Origin: Oligoflexia bacterium
GTDB taxonomy: Bacteria > Bdellovibrionota > UBA1018 > CAIPTA01 > JAALKR01
Direction of reading: 5' to 3'
Length of the DNA: 43,847 nt
Assembly (NCBI GenBank): GCA_011087955.1
Contig: JAALKR010000015.1
Coordinates: forward strand, 1 to 43,847
Shown here: positions 37,887 to 43,847 of the stretch, one piece after another
How the letters are laid out: each line of letters begins with the position of its first letter
How positions within the stretch are numbered: position 1 is the first letter of the stretch
Notes under the pieces: generated by a model
What the model was told of the DNA's origin: nothing
What the model saw: only the letters and a program-made list of their open reading frames with translations
The model's database searches: none
Program-made: the position numbers and the translations under genes

Positions 37887-40800
37887 TTACTGGAGCTGGA
37901 TCGAAACCATCTTGGAGACACCAGCATCTTCCATGGTTACACCATAGAGCCTATCATTAAGCTCCATCGTACGCTTGTTATGCGTAATGATAATGAACTG
38001 AGAAGTCTTTGCCATCTCTCGTAGTAGTGCATTGAATCGACCAATATTGGCGTCATCCAGTGGTGCATCGACCTCATCGAGCAAGCAGAATGGACTTGGC
38101 TTCACAAGAAAGATTGCAAAGAGCAACGAGATTGCCGTCAATGTTTTTTCACCACCAGAAAGTAAATTGATGTTCTGCAATTTTTTGCCTGGCGGTTGAG
38201 CCATAATATCCACGCCTGTTTCGACGAAGTCCTCCGGATCCGTTAGTTTAAGCTGCGCCTGTCCGCCAGCAAATAGGGCCGGGAAAACCTTTTGGAATTT
38301 ATCATTCACCTCGTGGTAAGCGCGGAAGAAACGTTCCTTAGAAATCTCATTGATGCGATCAATAGTATTCTGAAGATCCATCATGGATTTTTCTAAGTCA
38401 TTCTTTTGTTCGATCAAGAAATCATAACGTTCTTTTAACTCATCATATTCTTCGATTGCAGTTGTGTTGACATCACCTAGCTTTCGAATCTTCTCGCGCA
38501 GACGGAGCACTTCTCTTTCAAGGTCTTTAGCGGTAGCCTCTCCCTGCTTGCGTAAAGCTTCCAGTTGATCCTGAACTTCGCCTTCCGTTACATACTCTGC
38601 AATCTCTACTCCATAGCGATCGAGCACGTTTTCTGAAAGGCTTTGACGCCCTAATTGAATTCGTTCGATATTAAGCTTTACTTCATTTAGGCGAGATGAA
38701 ACTTTGCGCTCTTGCTTAATCACCTCTTCTGAAGCATTTCGATTCTCTTCCAGCTCTGCATTGATTTTATTTAAGACCTCTTTTGCTTCGCGATATTTCT
38801 CTTCGGAGGCGACGATCGACTGGCGAAAGCTTGCGACTTTTTCCTCAAGCTCAGAAATCCCCTCAATCGCGCGTTCTGCAGCATCACGCTTGTCTTTTGC
38901 TTGGTTTAAGAGGTGTTCAATTCGAGATTTCCCGCGATGTAAATTTTCCTCTGTGTTTCGCTTAGTGGATTCAGCTGAGTTGCGTTGCTCTAGAAGCGCT
39001 GCTTCTGCAATGCGAGCTTCGGTTAGGGCATGCGCCTTATTTTCTGCAATAACACGTAATTCTGGTAGTCGATTTTTAAGGCCGTCTAGTTCCAATTGGA
39101 TCTCTGTTTTGTGCTGAAGCAGGTCGATTTTGCGCATTTGTTCCTGTGCGGACTCTGTTTGTATGGAGTCTAGAGAGACTACGGACTCTTGCGCTTCTAC
39201 TTCCATTTCCTCGAGAATTTTTTGGTAGGATTCAAGGCGCGCATGGGAGCTAGCAAAATTGGAGCGTAACTCTCCACGCTCACGAACCTTTTCTTCCCTC
39301 TTGGTTTCAGTCTCCGCTCTCTGCTCATTTTCAGCGCTTAGCTTTGACTCCATGGACTCCAGCATGGCCTGCTTCTCAGAAATTTCTATCTCTAAGCTGG
39401 AAAGCTCAGTGTGTAGTTCCTTGATTTCACGATTTCGCTGCACGATGAGGCCGGATACATCAGCCTTATCACCACCAGCAGCATACCAAGCGCCGCGACA
39501 GACCTCGCCATCGCGAGTGACAAATGTGCAAGCAGCATTTGACTTAGCTAAGCTACGACTTTTTTGAATATTCGGAACAACGTAGATTCCATCGAGTAAC
39601 AGACTGAGGACCTGGCTCAGCGCTTCAATGTTTTTTTCAGTACTTTCTTCAGTATTTTCTGATGTTGAAATTGAGATAGCTTTACGAAGCGGCTCAACGT
39701 TCTCAAAAAATTCTGGCAAAGAAGAGCCTTCCGGAGACTGAGTTCCGGCGATAGCGCTCAAATCTGCAAACGCTGCGCGACCCTTTTTTGCGCCCTTAAG
39801 CGCTTCTGTCAATTGCAAAAGCGTGGCTTCATCTTGAGTTAGGACTACTTCCAGAGTCTCACCAAGGGCGGCCTCCACGGCAGCTTCTTTACCTTCAGCT
39901 ACAGTAATATAGTCTGCAAGCGTCCCGTTCACTTTGCTCTTAAGCTCTTCATTGTTAGATAAAATCTCTTGGAAAATTGTGCGTACGCCTTGGCCAGAGC
40001 CTTCATGGCGCTTCTTCTGATCTTCCAAACTTCTTAAATTCGACTCAACGCGGACCCTCTTGGCCTCTAGTTCTCTTAACCCACAGCGGAAGCTCTCCAC
40101 CTTGTCGCGAGTCTCGGAAATGATAGTGGTGATTTTGTCGAGCAAGTTTTCAATGCTTTCGACTTCCTTTTCCGAAGCTTCAGATGCCAATTTATTTGTC
40201 TCATTTTCCGAACGAACTTCATTAATCTCTGATTCTTTCTCTGTGCGAACTGTCTGAGCATTTGCAATCTTTGCCTTGAGCTCTTCGGTACGTCGCTCAA
40301 AATTAATTACCTTTTGCTCAGATGCTGTTGCCTCGCTGCTCACGCTGAGGAAGCTTTGGTTGCACTGCTCATAATCAGATTCTGTCTTGCTAAGCTCTGA
40401 CTTTGCTTCCGTTGAAGCTTCTTCGGCACGGATTTTTTCTGCCTGAGATTCTTCATGACGGCTAGCGAACGTCTCGAGCTCTTTTACTGCTTTTTCCAAT
40501 TCTTCTTGAAGTGTCTGGATACGGTTGGCTTCGACTTTACCCTCGGACTCCAGGTCCTTAGCACTCTCTTGCAAATCTTCTAAGCTCTGCTGCTTATAGT
40601 TCAATGTCGATTTAGAAGAACTCAGCTCTTGCGATTCATGCATCCAATTTTGTTGGCACTCTTCTGATACTTTACCAGCAGATATGGCTTCTAAGCGCTT
40701 TTGCGAGACGAAGTTATCAGCGGTTTCATGCTCCATTGATAGCTTTGTTTCTTGCGCCTCCAAATCTTCTTTTTTGCGCGTCAAGTCTCCGTAGCGTCCA

Positions 40801-41558
40801 GCAAAAGTCTCCCATTCATGAGCAGAATAGCGGAGGTCAAGGATTTGAAGCTCTTCCTTCCATTCTTTATAGTTGCGAGCTTTTGCTGCTTGCCGCTCCA
40901 TTTGTTTTTTACGGCGTTCAATTTCGGTGAGAATATCGGTTACGCGCAATAAATTCTGGCGGGTAGTTTCCAGCTTGCGCATCGACTCACGGCGACGAGC
41001 CTTATATTTTACAACGCCGGCGACGTCTTCAATCATTGTGCGTCGTTCGTCCGGCTTTGCGTTTACAATTTCAGCGATTTTTCCTTGTTGGATAATCGAA
41101 TAACCACGAGCACCAGCCCCGGTGTCCATGAAGAGTTCTTGAATATCACGCAAGCGACAGGGAACCCTGTTCAGGAAGTATTCAGACTCACCGCTACGAT
41201 AGAGCCGGCGAGTGATTGCCACTTCCCGCATCAGCGGCACGGCAGCAGCGTCACCTAACGAGGCTCCAGTAGGAGCATTCGGACCAGAAAGGTCCGCCGG
41301 CACTTCTAAGATTAAATTAACTTCTGCCATATTTCCTGGCGGTGCTTGCTCGGACCCGGAAAAAATCAGGTCATCCATGGTCTGGCCGCGGAGATTCCGC
41401 GCATTCATTTCTCCTAAGGACCAGAAAAAGGCATCCACAACATTGGACTTCCCACAGCCGTTCGGGCCAACAACTCCCGTGATTCCAGCGTCGAAATTGA
41501 TGACTGTCTTATCTTTAAATGACTTAAAGCCCTGTAATTCTAATCGTTTAACACGCAT
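37887..41558 (-). CDS. smc: Chromosome segregation protein SMC
   Basis: Condensin ATPase for chromosome organisation. The N-terminal ATPase half has Walker A in VGPNGCGKSNVVDAF. Two long coiled coils (about 170-510 and 700-1030) flank a hinge at about 520-690. The C-terminal half has the ABC signature LLSGGEKTLTAIS and Walker B with FCLLDEVDAPLDDANIGRF. 1223 residues is usual. The hinge carries an unusual Ser/Thr/Glu-rich insert (ISTSENTEESTEKN). Its partners ScpA and ScpB are not in the window. It is the first gene of a five-gene minus-strand run. Confidence 0.97.
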   Translation of the reverse strand: MRVKRLELQGFKSFKDKTVINFDAGITGVVGPNGCGKSNVVDAFFWSLGEMNARNLRGQTMDDLIFSGSEQAPPGNMAEVNLILEVPADLSGPNAPTGASLGDAAAVPLMREVAITRRLYRSGESEYFLNRVPCRLRDIQELFMDTGAGARGYSIIQQGKIAEIVNAKPDERRTMIEDVAGVVKYKARRRESMRKLETTRQNLLRVTDILTEIERRKKQMERQAAKARNYKEWKEELQILDLRYSAHEWETFAGRYGDLTRKKEDLEAQETKLSMEHETADNFVSQKRLEAISAGKVSEECQQNWMHESQELSSSKSTLNYKQQSLEDLQESAKDLESEGKVEANRIQTLQEELEKAVKELETFASRHEESQAEKIRAEEASTEAKSELSKTESDYEQCNQSFLSVSSEATASEQKVINFERRTEELKAKIANAQTVRTEKESEINEVRSENETNKLASEASEKEVESIENLLDKITTIISETRDKVESFRCGLRELEAKRVRVESNLRSLEDQKKRHEGSGQGVRTIFQEILSNNEELKSKVNGTLADYITVAEGKEAAVEAALGETLEVVLTQDEATLLQLTEALKGAKKGRAAFADLSAIAGTQSPEGSSLPEFFENVEPLRKAISISTSENTEESTEKNIEALSQVLSLLLDGIYVVPNIQKSRSLAKSNAACTFVTRDGEVCRGAWYAAGGDKADVSGLIVQRNREIKELHTELSSLEIEISEKQAMLESMESKLSAENEQRAETETKREEKVRERGELRSNFASSHARLESYQKILEEMEVEAQESVVSLDSIQTESAQEQMRKIDLLQHKTEIQLELDGLKNRLPELRVIAENKAHALTEARIAEAALLEQRNSAESTKRNTEENLHRGKSRIEHLLNQAKDKRDAAERAIEGISELEEKVASFRQSIVASEEKYREAKEVLNKINAELEENRNASEEVIKQERKVSSRLNEVKLNIERIQLGRQSLSENVLDRYGVEIAEYVTEGEVQDQLEALRKQGEATAKDLEREVLRLREKIRKLGDVNTTAIEEYDELKERYDFLIEQKNDLEKSMMDLQNTIDRINEISKERFFRAYHEVNDKFQKVFPALFAGGQAQLKLTDPEDFVETGVDIMAQPPGKKLQNINLLSGGEKTLTAISLLFAIFLVKPSPFCLLDEVDAPLDDANIGRFNALLREMAKTSQFIIITHNKRTMELNDRLYGVTMEDAGVSKMVSIQLQ

Positions 41559-41606
41559 TCCAGATACCTAAACTCTGCTATTCCTCCGTACACCCCGCCG
41601 GCTACG

Positions 41607-41636
41607 AATATATCGCCTTCCGCCCGTCGGAGGCAA
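41607..41636 (-). promoter_or_regulatory. Candidate sigma70-type promoter for smc
   Basis: TTGCCT (41636-41631) and TATATT (41612-41607) are separated by 18 bases on the minus strand, about 50 bases upstream of the smc start. Confidence 0.4.
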
Positions 41637-41734
41637 GAAATTGAATAAAAAAAACAGGTTTTCTCTATTAGTGTGCGAATTTTCTCGTAAAGATGATTGT
41701 TCCGTGCCACGGGTGTGAGGTAGTTTTCCTCTGT

Positions 41735-42370
41735 ATGAAAAATACCCTGCTCATGAGATATACCCTATTCCTCTTCCTGTTCGTTGCGTTTGCCATTGGC
41801 TTGAGTTCAGAACTACAAGCCTCCTCCCTATTTGGTGCTCCTGAGATTGTTAATCCAGGTGACTTAGCTATTGGTCTCAACGGGGAGGCTCTACTGAGCA
41901 CTCCACCCTCGGAGGGCGTGGAGTTGAGAGTTAAGTATGGTGTAACTCCAAGCATGAATAGCGAGATCATCGTAGGGCCTGGATCAGATCACCGTAAATT
42001 TAGGGTAGGCGTACAAAACGTATTTTCCGTTTTCCCAGATATGTATGGACAGTTTGGCGTATCCGCTATTTTATCTGGTCTTTACCTACGCAGAGCCGCT
42101 CGAAGTGTTGCCGTACTTACTGCAGGCCCGATGATTCACGAGAGAGTTAATGGAGCGATCCCCCTAAATTTCTATTTCGCTTGGCCGTTTGAAATAGAGT
42201 TCGATCGCGGACGTTACTTCACAGGGTCTCAGCTTGTTTTCGGAGCCGTCGGTGGCCTTGGACAGTGGTTCATGTCTACAGATCTTGGGCTTGGCTTCGC
42301 TGGGAGGGAGTCTTACCTTGCACTGGGTGTAGGCTGTAGTTTTGGACGAGCGCCTGCTACAGGAGAGTAG
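41735..42370 (+). CDS. Probable outer-membrane beta-barrel protein, unknown family
   Basis: Translation from the ATG at 41735 (or 41753) gives a signal peptide with a long Phe/Leu core (LFLFLFVAFAIGL) and a cleavage site near LQASS. The ATG at 41693 would put a polar, Cys-containing leader before it and is unlikely. The mature part alternates polar and hydrophobic residues in short strands separated by Gly/Asn/Asp turns, lacks long hydrophobic helices and ends FGRAPATGE. That fits an 8- to 10-stranded barrel, although the last strand does not end in Phe. I recognise no family. The HAD phosphatase gene starts 3 bases after its stop. Confidence 0.65.
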   Translation: MKNTLLMRYTLFLFLFVAFAIGLSSELQASSLFGAPEIVNPGDLAIGLNGEALLSTPPSEGVELRVKYGVTPSMNSEIIVGPGSDHRKFRVGVQNVFSVFPDMYGQFGVSAILSGLYLRRAARSVAVLTAGPMIHERVNGAIPLNFYFAWPFEIEFDRGRYFTGSQLVFGAVGGLGQWFMSTDLGLGFAGRESYLALGVGCSFGRAPATGE

Positions 42371-42373
42371 GTC

Positions 42374-43183
42374 ATGGCAAAGTCAATTACAGAGCTAAGT
42401 CCAGAGATCTGCAAAAACCTTAAAGGTGTTCTTGCAGACATTGATGACACTATATCCTTGGAAGGTAAAATTTTACCTGATGCCTATTCCGCAATGTGGA
42501 AGCTAAAAGAGGCTGAAATTCGTATGATCCCAGTGACTGGTCGTCCGGCTGGTTGGGTGGACCATATTACTCGAATGTGGCCAGTCCATGCTGTCGTCGG
42601 TGAAAATGGAGCATTCTATTTTTTCTTGGATGAATCTTGCGGTAGAGATGGAAAATTGGTCCGTCGATTTATGCAAGATGAGGCAGTCCGCGAAGTGAAT
42701 ACGAAAAAACTTTTTGAACTCTATGAAAAACTAAAGTTAACTATCCCGCAAATGAACCTAGCTTCAGATCAAGGCTATCGCGCTATTGATATTGCAATTG
42801 ACTTTTGTGAGGACATCCCTAGATTATCCGACCGAGCTATTGCAAAGATCGTTGAACACTACAAAAAAGCGGGAGCTCAAGCAAAAGTTTCCTCGATTCA
42901 TATAAACGCATGGTTTGGCAGCTATAACAAATATGAGTGTTGTCGCCTGCTTTTTAAGGAGTTATTTCAAGAGCCAATAGATGAGGTGAAGGAGCAATAC
43001 CTCTACGTTGGTGACTCTCCAAACGACGAACCATTCTTTGCTGAATTTGATAATTCTGTAGGCGTTGCTAACGTGCACGATTTTTTAGATCTGATGCAAA
43101 GTCCACCAAATTATGTCTGTGACAAACCCGGGGGACTTGGTTTCGCAGAGCTCGTCGAGCATATTTTAAAGCATCGATCATAG
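42374..43183 (+). CDS. HAD-superfamily (type IIB, sucrose-phosphatase-like) phosphatase
   Basis: Motif I is DIDDT (Asp22 nucleophile, Asp24 acid/base), motif II is PVTGRPAGW, a Lys near KVSSIHINAWFG serves motif III, and motif IV is VGDSPNDEPFF. A C2-type cap lies between motifs II and III (about 85-195). The family includes sucrose, mannosyl-3-phosphoglycerate and trehalose phosphatases as well as Cof-type enzymes; HINAWFGSYNK is reminiscent of the sugar-phosphate group, but the substrate is open. 269 residues is normal. It is probably cotranscribed with the upstream outer-membrane protein gene. Confidence 0.85.
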   Translation: MAKSITELSPEICKNLKGVLADIDDTISLEGKILPDAYSAMWKLKEAEIRMIPVTGRPAGWVDHITRMWPVHAVVGENGAFYFFLDESCGRDGKLVRRFMQDEAVREVNTKKLFELYEKLKLTIPQMNLASDQGYRAIDIAIDFCEDIPRLSDRAIAKIVEHYKKAGAQAKVSSIHINAWFGSYNKYECCRLLFKELFQEPIDEVKEQYLYVGDSPNDEPFFAEFDNSVGVANVHDFLDLMQSPPNYVCDKPGGLGFAELVEHILKHRS

Positions 43184-43184
43184 A

Positions 43185-43218
43185 TAGATCCAATCATGGT
43201 CGGCCTTATTTGGATCTA
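43185..43218. repeat. Inverted repeat after the HAD gene
   Basis: Perfect 9-base arms (TAGATCCAA at 43185-43193 and TTGGATCTA at 43210-43218) around a 16-base loop, starting two bases after the stop codon. It is likely a transcription end structure, but no T-tract follows. Confidence 0.4.
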
Positions 43219-43331
43219 ATACAGAGGATTTTGTAGTTTGGATTAAAATTCATGCAAAACAAACAAGTGCAGCACTAAGTACATTTTTACGTAGAGGATA
43301 GTGGTGCTGCTTTAAACCCTGAAGTGGCAGG

Positions 43332-43441
43332 ATGAAAGGCAAAGACTTTGACTTGGAGCTGGAGAGCTTTTTTTAGACCGCAAAGGGCGCTATGACCCAA
43401 AAGCCTTAGCCATATTGAAATCTATTGTATCTGAGATTTAG
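43332..43441 (+). pseudogene. Possible frameshifted gene fragment
   Basis: A short frame from ATG 43332 reads MKGKDFDLELESFF and stops at a run of seven T (43368-43374). A one-base shift at that run continues as LDRKGRYDPKALAILKSIVS to a TAG at 43439-43441. The KGRYDPKAL segment resembles C-terminal parts of some ABC-type periplasmic binding proteins, but the match is from memory and short. I read it as decayed coding sequence. Confidence 0.25.
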
Positions 43442-43847
43442 CCTGGCTCTTTACAGTGACTCTACCGAAGCGAGATCCGGAGCGGAAAAGAGCAAATTTG
43501 CCAAATCGATCGGGCATAGCCTTGTAGCAGATCAAAATATTTCCTCAGATAGTCATTTTTACACGACTCGTTTGCCTCGTGAAATAGGCTAAGTAACTGA
43601 AGTTTAATTGTATTTTAGGAGGCCATTGCCGCGCATAATGTAGTGCCTGAATCGGCCTTACTTAACCTTGCAAACACCAGGGAACCTTGCTAGAAACCAG
43701 ATCTGGGTACGCAAACAAAGTAAATTTTCCTTTTTTCCAATTGGCGACTCAAAGGGGGAACTTAACTTAGTTACTTGCTAATCGGCGGGGCTTTGTGGGG
43801 TTCCCCAGAATTAGTGGACAATTTTTTAAGAGCGGTTTAACTCAAAC
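43442..43847. other. Intergenic sequence with no recognisable gene
   Basis: No open frame with protein-like composition and no RNA fold was recognised on either strand. A weak pair of 8-base inverted segments (AAGTAACT near 43590 and AGTTACTT near 43768) is too far apart to interpret. Confidence 0.4.

Noticed and set aside
41212-41571. Open frame antisense to smc
   Set aside because: Shadow of smc: no ribosome binding site or recognisable motif, and codon composition follows the opposite gene. Other frames antisense to smc, dnaE and tdh are the same.
43269-43310. GCAGCAC/GTGCTGC hairpin as an RNA gene or terminator
   Set aside because: 7-base stem with a 28-base loop and no gene immediately upstream; too weak.

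Overview
The window looks like core chromosome from a Gram-negative (diderm) bacterium. It carries an outer-membrane lipoprotein chaperone (LolA), lipoprotein signal peptides, a probable beta-barrel protein, MltG, CarD, YajQ, class II FBPase and cAMP-type sensor domains. This mix suggests the former Deltaproteobacteria, Bdellovibrionota or Myxococcota area; that placement is inferred from gene content and no taxonomic marker was tested. TGA is used as a normal stop, for example at the end of guaB.

Layout. 1-800: decayed sequence, with the tail of a BspA/DUF285 repeat protein and a frameshifted remnant on the other strand. 800-2675 (minus): CaCA-like membrane protein, pgsA, then tRNA-Gly(GCC). 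2761-12009 (plus): a nine-gene run of PilZ protein, glpX, SRPBCC protein, degenerate sensor kinase, miaB, gamma-carbonic-anhydrase-like protein, guaB, a PqqD/pseudo-M50/cNMP membrane protein and a pseudopilin-like protein. guaA (minus) and dnaE (plus) then diverge. dnaE is followed by two FlgT-related exported proteins, an AI-2E-type permease and lipB. lipB converges on a tdh-kbl-mutY operon. 25042-30986: an SDR, a small lipoprotein, three glycosyltransferase-type genes and a cysteine-rich lytic transglycosylase. 30999-33034 (minus): carD-gltX. Then mltG (plus). 34297-41558 (minus): smc, lolA, yajQ, rimO and an alpha/beta hydrolase. 41735-43183 (plus): a probable outer-membrane protein and an HAD phosphatase. 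The last 660 bases hold no intact gene.

How genes combine. tdh and kbl together convert threonine to glycine plus acetyl-CoA. guaB and guaA together make GMP from IMP, though they lie on opposite strands. MiaB and RimO are paralogous methylthiotransferases for tRNA and ribosomal protein S12. PilZ and YajQ are both candidate cyclic-di-GMP effectors, but no intact cyclase is visible.

The most unusual signal is a set of degenerate enzymes that keep their fold but lack catalytic residues: a CaCA exchanger without either signature glutamate, a kinase/GGDEF-like fusion without its ATP and GGDEF signatures, and an M50-like protein with no HExxH fused to a PqqD-like and a cNMP domain. No CRISPR array, insertion sequence, prophage or riboswitch was recognised.
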